Origin: an uncultured Clostridia bacterium
GTDB taxonomy: Bacteria; Bacillota; Clostridia; TANB77; CAG-508
Assembly: GCA_944390285.1 (NCBI GenBank)
Contig: CALXPN010000001.1
Location: forward strand, 318,150-382,149
Length of the DNA stretch: 64,000 nucleotides
Direction: 5' to 3'
Of this stretch, positions 36,570 to 47,661 are shown piece after piece. Under the pieces are notes generated by a model that was not told the origin of the DNA, searched no databases, and was given only the letters and a program-made list of their open reading frames with translations. Position 1 is the first letter of the stretch; the number at the start of each line of letters is the position of its first letter. The translations under genes and the position numbers were made by a program.

Positions 36570-38909
36570 ATGAATATTAAAACTTTAGAAAAATTAGAAT
36601 TTAATAAAATTTGTGAGATATTAAAAAAATATGTTATAACATATATTGGAAAAAATTATGCAGAAAATTTAAAACCTTTTAATAATCAAAATGAAGCTAT
36701 TAAAGCTCAAAAACAAACTACAGAAGCTTCCACTTTGCTTTACAGAAAGGGTTCTATTCCTATATCTGAAATTGAAGATATTACTTCACATATAAAAAAA
36801 TTAAATAGTAATTTATTTTTAAATTCAAAACAATTACTAGATTTATCAAATATTTTAAAAGTTTCTAGAAATCTAAAAAATTACTTTTTCTCAAGTGATA
36901 TACAAAACATAGAATTTGAAAATTTAAATGGATTATTTAATAATTTATATATAAATCCAAATATTGAAAATACTATTTTTTCTTCAATTATAGATGAAAA
37001 TACTATAGCAGATGATGCATCTTCTGAACTTAAAAATATAAGAAAAAATATTAAAAACAAAGAACAAGAAATAAAATTAAAACTAAACTCATATTTACAA
37101 TCAAAATATATTCAAGAACCAGTAATCACTATGCGTTCTGGGCGTTTTGTTATTCCTGTAAAAAATGAATATCGTTCAGAAATAAAAGGGTTTATACATG
37201 ACATTTCTTCTAGTGGCTCTACTGTTTTTATTGAACCTATTTCTGTATTTGACTTAAATAATGATTTGAATCACCTGAAAAATGATGAAAATATTGAGAT
37301 AGAAAAAATTCTTCAAAAATTGTCTTCACTATTTTTTAATATAACTGATTTTATAACAAATAATGTTAATTTAATTGGTTTAATAGATTTTATTTTTGCA
37401 AAAGCAAAATATTCAAATTCTTTAAATGCAATAGAACCTATTATAAGTAATAAAAAAATAATAAATTTAAAAATGGCTTGGCACCCACTTATTGATAAAA
37501 ATACTGCAATAAAAAATGATATTTCTATTGGAGAAAACTATACTAGTTTAATTATAACAGGACCAAATACTGGTGGTAAAACAGTAACTTTAAAAACTGC
37601 TGGTCTTCTTACCCTTATGGCTATGAGTGGTCTTCATATTACAGCAAATGAAGGAAGCTGTGTATATTTCTTTGATAATATATTTGCTGATATTGGAGAT
37701 GAACAGAGTATTAGTGATTCTTTAAGTACTTTCTCATCTCATATGACCAATATTGCTAGTATTTTAAATGAAGCAACAGAAAATAGTTTTATTTTACTTG
37801 ATGAACTAGGCTCTGGTACAGATCCAGTTGAAGGAGCAAATCTTGCAATAAGTATTTTAGAAAAATTATATTCCTTAAATACACTAACACTATCTACTAC
37901 TCATTATCCAGAACTAAAACATTTTGCTTTGGTTACTGATGGCTTTGAAAATGCTAGTGTAGAATTTAATTTAGATACTCTTTCTCCTACTTATAAACTT
38001 TTAATTGGTATACCAGGTACTAGTAATGCTTTTTCTATAAGTAGAAAGCTTGGTATTTCTGAAGAAATTATTTCAAGAGCAAAAGAGTTAATGAGTTCAG
38101 ATAAAATAAATATTGAAGATTTACTTAATAACATATATGAAAATAAAAAAATAATTGAAACTGAAAAAGAAAAAATATTAGAAGATTCAAAAAAAGTTCA
38201 AAATTTAAAAAATTCCTTAGAAGAAGATTATTCTAAACTTCAAAACACAAAAAAAGAATTAGTAGCTAAAGCAAAATCTGAAGCAAGAGATATTTTACTT
38301 TCTGCTAAAGAAGATGCAAATGAAATAATAAAACAAATAGAAAATTCTTCTAATAATAAAGAGATTAATAAATTAAGAAATAAATTAAATGAAAAAATTA
38401 ATAATTTAAATGTTGTTAATTCCAAAGAATCTAATTTAAATAAAAAAATAAATTTGTCAGATTTAAAAATTGGAACTGAAGTATTTATAAAAAAAATAAA
38501 TCAAACAGGAACTGTTATTTCTATTTCTAAAGATGGAAAAATACAAGTTCAACTTTCTCTTGGTAAAATGTTTTTTAATATAGATGAATTAGAAATATCA
38601 AAAATTTCAAATAAAAATAATAAAACTTATTCAAGTTCTTCTAAAAAAGATTTTAAAGTAAAAGCTGTTTCCTCAGAAATAAATGTTATAGGTCAAAATA
38701 TAGATGAGGCTTGTTTTACTATAGATAAATTCTTAGATAATTGTGCTTTAAGTAGTTTAAATACTGTAAGAATAGTTCATGGTAAAGGTACAGGTGCTTT
38801 AAGAACTGGTATACACAAATTTTTAAAAAATCATCCTCATGTTAAATCTTTTAGAATAGGAACCTTTGGTGAAGGAGAAACAGGTGTTACTATTGTAGAA
38901 CTAAAATAA
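36570..38909 (+). CDS. mutS2: endonuclease MutS2
   Basis: A 779-aa MutS2 family protein, complete. N-terminal helical core domains are followed by the ATPase domain with Walker A GPNTGGKTVTLK (near 330) and DELGSGTDP. A long coiled coil follows (about 515-630) and the C-terminal Smr nuclease domain has VRIVHGKGTGALRTGIHKFL. In Firmicutes it acts in recombination suppression and in rescuing collided ribosomes. No clear SD precedes ATG 36570 except AAGGAAT 8 bases away. It is outside the island and in the same direction as it. Confidence 0.96.
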   Translation: MNIKTLEKLEFNKICEILKKYVITYIGKNYAENLKPFNNQNEAIKAQKQTTEASTLLYRKGSIPISEIEDITSHIKKLNSNLFLNSKQLLDLSNILKVSRNLKNYFFSSDIQNIEFENLNGLFNNLYINPNIENTIFSSIIDENTIADDASSELKNIRKNIKNKEQEIKLKLNSYLQSKYIQEPVITMRSGRFVIPVKNEYRSEIKGFIHDISSSGSTVFIEPISVFDLNNDLNHLKNDENIEIEKILQKLSSLFFNITDFITNNVNLIGLIDFIFAKAKYSNSLNAIEPIISNKKIINLKMAWHPLIDKNTAIKNDISIGENYTSLIITGPNTGGKTVTLKTAGLLTLMAMSGLHITANEGSCVYFFDNIFADIGDEQSISDSLSTFSSHMTNIASILNEATENSFILLDELGSGTDPVEGANLAISILEKLYSLNTLTLSTTHYPELKHFALVTDGFENASVEFNLDTLSPTYKLLIGIPGTSNAFSISRKLGISEEIISRAKELMSSDKINIEDLLNNIYENKKIIETEKEKILEDSKKVQNLKNSLEEDYSKLQNTKKELVAKAKSEARDILLSAKEDANEIIKQIENSSNNKEINKLRNKLNEKINNLNVVNSKESNLNKKINLSDLKIGTEVFIKKINQTGTVISISKDGKIQVQLSLGKMFFNIDELEISKISNKNNKTYSSSSKKDFKVKAVSSEINVIGQNIDEACFTIDKFLDNCALSSLNTVRIVHGKGTGALRTGIHKFLKNHPHVKSFRIGTFGEGETGVTIVELK

Positions 38910-38925
38910 TAAGATAAATAAACTT

Positions 38926-38977
38926 AAAAAGAAGTTAAAATAATTTTATGAAAATAATTACTTTAACTTCTTTTTTA
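38926..38977. terminator. bidirectional terminator between mutS2 and lexA
   Basis: A 14-bp stem (38926-38939 with 38962-38975) with an AT-rich inner stem and terminal T run. The genes converge. Confidence 0.8.
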
Positions 38978-39001
38978 AACTTAAATTTATACAAAAATAT
39001 T

Positions 39002-39658
39002 TTATATTTTTCTAAATACCCCTGAAACTTTTCCTAATATTTGACAAGTTGGCACTATAATTGGATCCATTGTAGAGTTTTCAGGTTGTAATCTAATATG
39101 ATCTTTTTCTTTATAAAAAGTTTTAACTGTTGCCTCATCACCTATTAAAGCAACTACTATTTCTCCATTATTAGCTGTGTTTTGTTTTCTAACTAATATA
39201 TAATCACCATCTAAAATTCCTGCTTCTATCATGCTTTCACCTCTAACTGTAAGCATAAAACTTTCCCCTGTTCCAACAAAATCTAATGGAATAGGAAATG
39301 TATCTGTAACATTTTCTACAGCTAAAATAGGTTCACCAGCAGTGATTTTTCCTATGACTGGTACATCTACCATTTCTTTACTAGAATATGCATTTTTTTC
39401 GAAAGTTACTTGTTCTCCTTCTAATGCTCCACCTTTTAATAATTTTAAAGTTCTTCCTTTTTGACTTTCTTTTTTGATGTAACCTTTTTTCTCCAAAGAA
39501 GATATATAACCATGTACTGTAGCTGTTGATTTTAAATCCACAGCTTTTCCTATTTCTCTAACAGATGGTGGATAACCATTTGTAGTTATTTGTTTTTCTA
39601 TAAACTTTAATATTGCTTTTTCCCTTTTATTAAGCGCATTTGGATCTTTTTTTCTCAT
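39002..39658 (-). CDS. lexA: SOS repressor LexA
   Basis: A 218-aa repressor-protease. It has an N-terminal winged HTH ([20 protein letters not shown]). The self-cleavage bond is Ala107-Gly108 in ITAGEPIL, with catalytic Ser142 in RGESMIEAG and Lys179 in TVKTFYK. All parts needed for RecA-stimulated autocleavage are present. AAGGAAAT precedes ATG 39658. Its own promoter is flanked by LexA-box-like sites, so autoregulation is expected. Confidence 0.97.
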   Translation of the reverse strand: MRKKDPNALNKREKAILKFIEKQITTNGYPPSVREIGKAVDLKSTATVHGYISSLEKKGYIKKESQKGRTLKLLKGGALEGEQVTFEKNAYSSKEMVDVPVIGKITAGEPILAVENVTDTFPIPLDFVGTGESFMLTVRGESMIEAGILDGDYILVRKQNTANNGEIVVALIGDEATVKTFYKEKDHIRLQPENSTMDPIIVPTCQILGKVSGVFRKI

Positions 39659-39677
39659 TTTTTATTTCCTTTCAATA

Positions 39678-39741
39678 AAACTTTTGTTCTTATTACAAAT
39701 GTATATTATCATAAAACATTTTGTTTGTCAAACAAAAGTTT
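39678..39741 (-). promoter_or_regulatory. lexA promoter with two LexA-box-like sites
   Basis: On the minus strand TTGACA (39726-39731) and TAATAT (39703-39708) are 17 bases apart. GAACAAAAGTTT (39678-39689, minus) fits the Gram-positive GAAC-N4-GTTY box downstream of the start. AAACAAAAGTTT (39730-39741, plus) overlaps the -35 side. A 9-1-9 palindrome (39719-39737) also lies here. Confidence 0.7.
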
Positions 39742-39744
39742 TAT

Positions 39745-42325
<2,581 letters not shown>

Positions 42326-42366
42326 TTAATATAAATTATTATTTTTGCTAGTTATTTATCTCATTT

Positions 42367-43386
42367 TTATTCTTCAAAATAATCTAACATCATTGCCTTT
42401 TTTACTTTTTTCATAGTTTCTTTTGCTATTTTTCTTGCTTTTTCAGTTCCATCTTTTAAAATTCTATCTACTTCTTCAATATGTTCTTCATAATATTTTC
42501 TTTTTTCTCTTATTGGTTTTAAAGCTTCTATAATGTTGTTTGCAAGTTCTTTTTTACAAGAAACACAACCTCTTTTTCCAGCTCTACATTCTTCACAAGC
42601 TTTTCTGCAATCTTCTTTACTAGAAAACAAATTATGGTAATAAGCTACCATACAAATGTCTGGATTTCCTAAATCATCTTTTTTTATTCTATTTGGATCT
42701 GTTACTGCACTCATAACTTTTTTTATGATTTCTTCTTCACTATCTGATAAATAAATAGCATTTCCAAGTGATTTTCCCATTTTTTCATTTCCATCTAAAC
42801 CTTTTATTCTTTTAGTACTTGATAAAACAGCTTCTGGTTCTTTTAAAATTCCTTCACCATAAATACTATTAAATTTTCTAACAATTTCTCTACATTGCTC
42901 TATTAATGGAAGTTGATCTTCTCCAACTGGAACAAGTTCTCCTTCAAAAGCTGTTATATCTGCCGCTTGACTCACAGGATATCCTAAAAAACCATAAGTT
43001 ACACTTTCTCCAAAAATCTCTCTTTTCTGTGCAATTTCTGTTTTTACTGTAGGATTTCTTTCAAGTCTTGCTATTGTTACTAAATTTGAATAAAAAACTG
43101 TAAGCTCAGCAACTTCTGGTATCATAGATTGTATATATATTGTTGTCTTTTCAGGATCTATTCCAACTGATAAATAATCCATTGCTACTTCTCTTACATT
43201 TTTTCTAATTTTTTCAGGATTATTAAAATTATCTGTTAATGCCTGAACATCTGCAATTAGAATATATGGTTCATATTTGCCACTTTCTTGCATTTCTAGT
43301 CTTGTCTTTAAAGACCCAAAATAATGACCAATATGTAATTTTCCAGTTGGTCTATCACCTGTTAAAATTCTTTTTTTATTATTCAT
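42367..43386 (-). CDS. trpS: tryptophanyl-tRNA synthetase with candidate Fe-S cysteine motif
   Basis: A class I synthetase of 339 aa charging tRNA-Trp. The HIGH-type motif is GKLHIGHYFGS and the KMSKS-type motif is EKMGKSLGN (about 202-210). The C-terminal part has cysteines in the order C-x21-C-x6-C-x2-C (DICMVAYYHN ... EECRAGKRGCVSCK), close to the [4Fe-4S] site described for the Thermotoga maritima enzyme. Start ATG 43386 follows GAGGG. A 13-codon leader ORF with one Trp codon and a hairpin precede it. Confidence 0.95.
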   Translation of the reverse strand: MNNKKRILTGDRPTGKLHIGHYFGSLKTRLEMQESGKYEPYILIADVQALTDNFNNPEKIRKNVREVAMDYLSVGIDPEKTTIYIQSMIPEVAELTVFYSNLVTIARLERNPTVKTEIAQKREIFGESVTYGFLGYPVSQAADITAFEGELVPVGEDQLPLIEQCREIVRKFNSIYGEGILKEPEAVLSSTKRIKGLDGNEKMGKSLGNAIYLSDSEEEIIKKVMSAVTDPNRIKKDDLGNPDICMVAYYHNLFSSKEDCRKACEECRAGKRGCVSCKKELANNIIEALKPIREKRKYYEEHIEEVDRILKDGTEKARKIAKETMKKVKKAMMLDYFEE

Positions 43387-43397
43387 TTTTATCCCTC

Positions 43398-43427
43398 ACT
43401 TTAATTATATTTTTCATTTATTAAAGT
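43398..43427 (-). promoter_or_regulatory. hairpin between the trpS leader ORF and the trpS SD
   Basis: A perfect 8-bp stem (43420-43427 with 43398-43405, 14-base loop). It starts directly after the leader stop codon and ends next to the GAGGG SD of trpS. No T run follows, so any effect would be on translation or RNA stability. Confidence 0.5.
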
Positions 43428-43469
43428 TTAGTTTTGCCATCGCTTATGATTTATATTTTTAACTTTCAT
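43428..43469 (-). CDS. 13-residue leader peptide of trpS (MKVKNINHKRWQN)
   Basis: ATG 43469-43467 follows a strong AAGGAG with 5-6 base spacing. The single Trp codon (43439-43437) follows a CGA Arg codon and lies three codons before the TAA stop. A TTGATT/17/TATAAT promoter is visible upstream on the minus strand (-10 at 43499-43504). A Trp-containing mini-ORF directly before trpS suggests sensing of charged tRNA-Trp. With one Trp in thirteen, chance remains possible. Confidence 0.5.
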   Translation of the reverse strand: MKVKNINHKRWQN

Positions 43470-43595
43470 AGTCTTCTCCTTAATATAAATTCAATATTAA
43501 TATTATACTGTATTTTTGAGTAAAAATCAATGTTTTAAAACTTTATAAAAATTATTTAAATAAATTATTATCATAATTTTTTATATTAGAAAAGC

Positions 43596-43624
43596 GAAAC
43601 AGCGTGCCTTTAGCTCGCTGTTTC
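43596..43624. terminator. hairpin in the trpS-islet intergenic region
   Basis: A 9-bp stem GAAACAGCG (43596-43604) with CGCTGTTTC (43616-43624), GC-richer than its surroundings. It marks the left side of the higher-GC islet. Confidence 0.5.
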
Positions 43625-43677
43625 ATTCATCTCATACAATAACTTTTATGGGACTTTCTTTTTATGTTAATTTGTGA

Positions 43678-43790
43678 TATAATATATAGTATGGGAGACG
43701 TTAATAGTCTAATTTACAATAAAATTAGGCAAGTTTCCTAAGAAACAAAAAAACCTAAAACCTGCCTGCAAAGGCAGAGAAGAAAGAAAA
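43678..43790 (+). promoter_or_regulatory. extended -10 promoter and structured leader of the 65-aa gene
   Basis: TGATATAAT is an extended -10 ending at 43683. Three small hairpins follow: CTAATTT/AAATTAG (43709-43728), GTTTC/GAAAC (43733-43746), and CTGCCT-GCAA-AGGCAG (43762-43777, GNRA loop). Then comes AAAGGAG. Confidence 0.5.
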
Positions 43791-43801
43791 GGAGATTTAT
43801 T

Positions 43802-43999
43802 ATGACAACTTTAAAGATGACAAAAGAACTTGACTATCAGGACTTTGAAATGCGGGTATCTTATGTACCTTCATTAGGCGGATTCAAAGCAATGAACCTG
43901 CTGAATGGTACAAGCATGCATCTTACGGAGCTCGAACTCGGTGCAACATATAATTTTTTCATAATGAGAGGAAAGCTCCGTTATTCAAAAGTCGCATAG
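43802..43999 (+). CDS. 65-residue protein of unknown function in a higher-GC islet
   Basis: A small soluble protein with predicted beta strands (DFEMRVSYVPSLGGFKAMNL, ELGATYNFFIMRGKLRYSK). No family was recognised. AAAGGAGA precedes ATG 43802. The gene and its GC-rich terminator (44006-44042) are about 43% GC by eye, against about 27% around them, and use CTG, CTC, CGG codons rare in neighbours. This suggests recent transfer. It stands alone with its own promoter, structured leader and terminator. Confidence 0.65.
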   Translation: MTTLKMTKELDYQDFEMRVSYVPSLGGFKAMNLLNGTSMHLTELELGATYNFFIMRGKLRYSKVA

Positions 44000-44005
44000 T
44001 CCTCT

Positions 44006-44052
44006 CCGCCCTTGCCAGTGCAAGCTCATTGCCCTGGCGGGGGCCTTTCTTT
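44006..44052 (+). terminator. GC-rich terminator of the islet gene
   Basis: CCGCC (44006-44010) pairs with GGCGG (44036-44040), with further pairing inside, followed by CCTTTCTTTTT. Confidence 0.7.
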
Positions 44053-44062
44053 TTACATATAA

Positions 44063-44091
44063 AAAATCTCTAGAAAACATCTAGAGATTTT
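44063..44091. terminator. bidirectional terminator before the 316-aa gene
   Basis: A perfect 12-bp stem (44063-44074 with 44080-44091) flanked by A and T tracts. Confidence 0.85.
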
Positions 44092-44094
44092 GTA

Positions 44095-45045
44095 TTAATA
44101 ATTATCTTTCCCTTCTGGTAATGCTGGATAATCTAAAACTATTCTTATTTGCATTATGTATCTGATTGTTCTTACAAATTTACTATTTTTTATTCTTTGC
44201 CATAAAGAAGGTTTTGCTTCAAATCTGGTTTCTTCTAAATATGCATCTAATTCAGCTGTAGCTACATCATCTGCACTTACACCATTTTCTACTTGAACAC
44301 CTACTTCTTCTTTTGAAACATTTTCTTCTGGTTTTTGAGTTTCTGTTTGTAATAAAGCATTTGTTACAAGATTTTCATCTACTGGATTTTCTTCTAATCC
44401 TAAAGCATCTTCAACAGGTGCTGGAATATATTTTAATGCTTCTGCAATTTCTATTCCTATGTAGCTTAATGCTTTAGATCTATCCTCTATTCTTTCCATA
44501 TCTATTTCAATATGTAAGTTACCTTCTAAATTATTTATTTTAGCATCTATTAATTTTATTGCTCCTGTATATTCATCTGTTGTTTTATCTTTGCTTTTGC
44601 CTATTATTGTTAAAGCTTCTGCTACATCTGCTGGATATTTAGCTTCTATTTTTTTAACTATTTCTTTCCAATTTTTAGCTCTTGCTTTAACAGCTGTTGT
44701 AGCATCTCTTAATACACTAGCAAGTTTTATATTTTTTTCTCTTTTTCTTATTAACTCCTCAATTTTTTTTGTATTTTCTTCAAATTGATTTGTTGCATAT
44801 TCTACTAAATTATATGCTGATTTATAAATACTTTTTGGAAAATTCTTTTTATTAGGATATTCTAATAAATATGTTTTTACAGATTCTACTAAATCTTTAA
44901 AATAAGAATCATCCTCAAGTTGAACAATTTGTTTTTTACTATTTGGGTTTATTAATTTTTGAATTTTGTCAATATTTGATAAAATTTTTTCTTCCGTGAT
45001 TACCATTTTCACGTTTACTATGCCTGATTTATGAAAAAATGACAT
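44095..45045 (-). CDS. hypothetical protein with helical core and C-terminal hydrophobic segment
   Basis: A 316-aa protein. The start is set at ATG 45045 after AGGAGG with 9-base spacing; a longer frame uses TTG at 45054. Residues 15-170 are highly charged helix, probably coiled coil (EENTKKIEELIRKREKNIKL). An acidic, low-complexity stretch (about 205-275) follows, and then a C-terminal WQRIKNSKFVRTIRYIMQIR segment that may touch the membrane. No family was recognised. A TTGTAG/17/TATAAT promoter and a phased A-tract array lie upstream. Confidence 0.65.
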   Translation of the reverse strand: MSFFHKSGIVNVKMVITEEKILSNIDKIQKLINPNSKKQIVQLEDDSYFKDLVESVKTYLLEYPNKKNFPKSIYKSAYNLVEYATNQFEENTKKIEELIRKREKNIKLASVLRDATTAVKARAKNWKEIVKKIEAKYPADVAEALTIIGKSKDKTTDEYTGAIKLIDAKINNLEGNLHIEIDMERIEDRSKALSYIGIEIAEALKYIPAPVEDALGLEENPVDENLVTNALLQTETQKPEENVSKEEVGVQVENGVSADDVATAELDAYLEETRFEAKPSLWQRIKNSKFVRTIRYIMQIRIVLDYPALPEGKDNY

Positions 45046-45138
45046 TGTAAACAACCTCCTTTGTATTAATCTAATTAAATACTAAAATTATTATAACCCC
45101 TTTTCCGTAAAACTACAAGAGTTTTTTCGACTTTTTAC

Positions 45139-45190
45139 ATTACATTTTTATTACATTTTTATTGCTTTTTGTAATATTTTGTAATATTTT
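45139..45190. repeat. phased 10-11 bp repeat array upstream of the 45045 promoter
   Basis: Five helical-turn units: ATTACATTTTT twice (45139-45160), ATTGCTTTTT (45161-45170), GTAATATTTT twice (45171-45190). The T tracts repeat every 10-11 bases, the pattern of bent DNA or an extended UP element. Confidence 0.65.
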
Positions 45191-45222
45191 ATGGTTTATC
45201 AGTTACCATAATCTGAAAAAGT

Positions 45223-45283
45223 AAAGTCTAAAAATAATAAAAAGCCTTAAATTTTTTAAAGCTTTTTATCATTTTTAGACTTT
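45223..45283. terminator. terminator after the acyl-CoA synthetase gene
   Basis: A long interrupted stem: 45223-45235 with 45271-45283, plus an inner AAAAAGC/GCTTTTT, followed by T residues on both strands. Confidence 0.75.
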
Positions 45284-45286
45284 TTA

Positions 45287-47014
45287 TTATAATACTTTTT
45301 TGATTTCTTCAAATCTCTTAATTTTTAATGTTGTAGTTTTAATTAATTCTTCTTCTGTAACAATTATCTCTTTTATATATTTATATTTTGGCATTTTTTT
45401 ATTTATTTCTTTCACTTTTTCCCAAAGTTTCTTTTTTATATCTTCTTCTTTTTCTACACCATAAACATCTTTTACAACATCTTTATCATAAACGATTTCT
45501 ACTCCCAATTTTAAAGAATTTTCATCATCTTTATCTGGTCTACCAAAAACAAACGATTCTTTTACACCTGGTATTTTATTTATTAAAGCTTCTGCTTCTT
45601 CTGGATAAACATTTTTTCCATTTTTCAATACTATAACACTCTTTTTTCTTCCTGTTATAAAAATATATCCATCTTTATCAATATATGCTAAATCTCCTGT
45701 TGGAAGCCATCCATCATCTGTTATACCTTTTTCTATATGGTTATAATATCCAAGCATAACACTTGGTCCACGAACAGCTAATTCTCCAACTCCTAATTCA
45801 TTTGGTTCAATAATTTTTGCTTCCAAACTTGGAAAGACTCTTCCTATTGAACCAAGTTTTGCACAAGTTCTATGCTCAGCTGCTACAACAGGTGAAGCTT
45901 CTGTTAATCCATAACCTTGATAAGTTTCTATTCCTAAATCATTAAAACCTTTTTCAACTTCTGGATCAAAAGCAGCAGCTCCTGCTACAAACAATCTTAA
46001 TTTTCCACCAAAATTATCTAAAACTTCTTTAAATAATTTTCTTCTTATATCTATTCCAACTGCTTTAGTAATTCTTCCAAGTTTCATTCCAAATTTTACT
46101 TTTTTTAATTTGCCCTTTTCTTCAATTGATTTCATTACTTTTTTATACATATTTTCAAAAAGTACTGGAACAGAAATCATTACACTTATTTGATATTCTT
46201 TTAAATTTTCTGCAATATGTCTAATTCCAGTACAAAAAGCAATACTTGCTCCTATACTAACCGGATATAAAAAACCAACTGTACATTCGAAAACATGGTG
46301 TAATGGTAAAAAAGATAAAAATGTATCTTCTTTTTTTACATCAAAAACAGAAGAAATATCATAAATATTTGTACAAATATTTTCATGTGATAATTGTACA
46401 GCTTTTGAAGTTGAAGTTGTTCCTGATGTAAATAACATTACAGACATTTCTTTATTATTTATTTTTGCATCTAAAAAACTTCTAGCTCCATTTTTAATTA
46501 AATCTTTTCCTAATTTTACTAATTCTTTTTGAGAATATATTGGTCCATCTTTTTCATTATTATCCATTGAAATAAAGAATTTTACTTTACCAATTCCTCT
46601 TTCATGTGCTTTTTTCATTATTTCATCATATTTTGCTGAATAAAAAATTGCTTCCATTTCTGAACGTTCTAATAAATTAAATATTTCATTTTCAGGAAGT
46701 GCTTTATCTAGTGGAACAACTATCCCTGTGCCACAAACTATAGATAAATAAGCCTCTTCCCATTCATATCTATTTTCTGATATAACACCAATTCTTTTAT
46801 CTTTAAGTCCTATACTAATTAATGCTGTTCCTAAAGCATTTACCTCATCTATGTATTCATCATAAGTCATTATTCTCATAGAATTTTCATCTTTAAATTT
46901 GAATGCAGGTTCTGTTCCATATTCTTCTTTAGTGTTTGTTATTAATTCTTTAATATTTTCAAATTTTTTTGCTTTTATTATTCTTTCACAACCTGTATAA
47001 ATTCTTTCGCTCAT
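45287..47014 (-). CDS. AMP-forming long-chain acyl-CoA synthetase-like enzyme
   Basis: An adenylate-forming enzyme that activates a carboxylic acid, probably a fatty acid, with ATP and CoA. The 575-aa protein has the P-loop-like MLFTSGTTSTSKAVQLSH, the YQGYGLTEASPV motif (A5), and WLPTGDLAYIDKDGYIFITGRKK (A7/A8). The C-terminal domain carries ETTLKIKRFE-type catalytic Lys (TTTLKIKR). The start is set at ATG 47014, 2 bases after the TetR stop; an in-frame ATG at 47029 overlaps that gene. Co-transcription with the TetR regulator suggests fatty-acid-responsive control. Confidence 0.9.
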   Translation of the reverse strand: MSERIYTGCERIIKAKKFENIKELITNTKEEYGTEPAFKFKDENSMRIMTYDEYIDEVNALGTALISIGLKDKRIGVISENRYEWEEAYLSIVCGTGIVVPLDKALPENEIFNLLERSEMEAIFYSAKYDEIMKKAHERGIGKVKFFISMDNNEKDGPIYSQKELVKLGKDLIKNGARSFLDAKINNKEMSVMLFTSGTTSTSKAVQLSHENICTNIYDISSVFDVKKEDTFLSFLPLHHVFECTVGFLYPVSIGASIAFCTGIRHIAENLKEYQISVMISVPVLFENMYKKVMKSIEEKGKLKKVKFGMKLGRITKAVGIDIRRKLFKEVLDNFGGKLRLFVAGAAAFDPEVEKGFNDLGIETYQGYGLTEASPVVAAEHRTCAKLGSIGRVFPSLEAKIIEPNELGVGELAVRGPSVMLGYYNHIEKGITDDGWLPTGDLAYIDKDGYIFITGRKKSVIVLKNGKNVYPEEAEALINKIPGVKESFVFGRPDKDDENSLKLGVEIVYDKDVVKDVYGVEKEEDIKKKLWEKVKEINKKMPKYKYIKEIIVTEEELIKTTTLKIKRFEEIKKVL

Positions 47015-47015
47015 T

Positions 47016-47597
47016 TTATTTACCACCATTCATACTAATTTTATTAAATAAAGTTTTTTCGTATTCTTTATATATTTTTTGAATATCTATTTCTTCTAAC
47101 CCTATTTTTCTTTTATATATTAATACAGAACAAGTTAATGAAAATATTTCTGATGCTAGCATATCAGCATCACAATCAACTATATCTCCATTTTTTATTC
47201 CCTCTTCTACAATTTCTTTTATTACATCAATATATTCTATAACTTTTTGTTTACAAAATACATTTCTTGTCTCATTGCCCCAAGTTTGGCTCATTACTAT
47301 TGTAAGTAAATTTTCATATTTTTTTATAGCTTTTAATTGTATCAAAGTAATAGCTTTTATTTTATCTAATACATTATCACATTTTGAAGTTTTAATTTCT
47401 ATACTATTTTTTAAAAGTTTCATTCCCTCTTCAATCAAAAAATTAAAAATTTCTTCTTTACTACTAAAATGATAATATAATGTTCCTTTGGCTACACCTA
47501 CTGTAGCTGTTATTTCTTCTATACTTGTTGCATCATATCCTTTTTCTGAGAAAAGCTTTAATGATGCTTCAAAAATTTTTCTTTTTGTTTTATTCAT
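47016..47597 (-). CDS. TetR/AcrR family transcriptional regulator
   Basis: A 193-aa repressor-type protein. It has an N-terminal HTH (IEEITATVGVAKGTLYYHFSSKEEIF, about 26-51), and the rest is a ligand-binding helical domain. Start ATG 47597 follows TAGGTGAA; a GTG start at 47618 is less likely. It directly precedes the acyl-CoA synthetase gene and probably controls it in response to an acyl-CoA or fatty acid. That is inference from context. Confidence 0.92.
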   Translation of the reverse strand: MNKTKRKIFEASLKLFSEKGYDATSIEEITATVGVAKGTLYYHFSSKEEIFNFLIEEGMKLLKNSIEIKTSKCDNVLDKIKAITLIQLKAIKKYENLLTIVMSQTWGNETRNVFCKQKVIEYIDVIKEIVEEGIKNGDIVDCDADMLASEIFSLTCSVLIYKRKIGLEEIDIQKIYKEYEKTLFNKISMNGGK

Positions 47598-47661
47598 ATA
47601 TTCACCTACACCTAACACAATTTGACATTATTATATAAAATTTTTATAAAATTTGCAAGAA

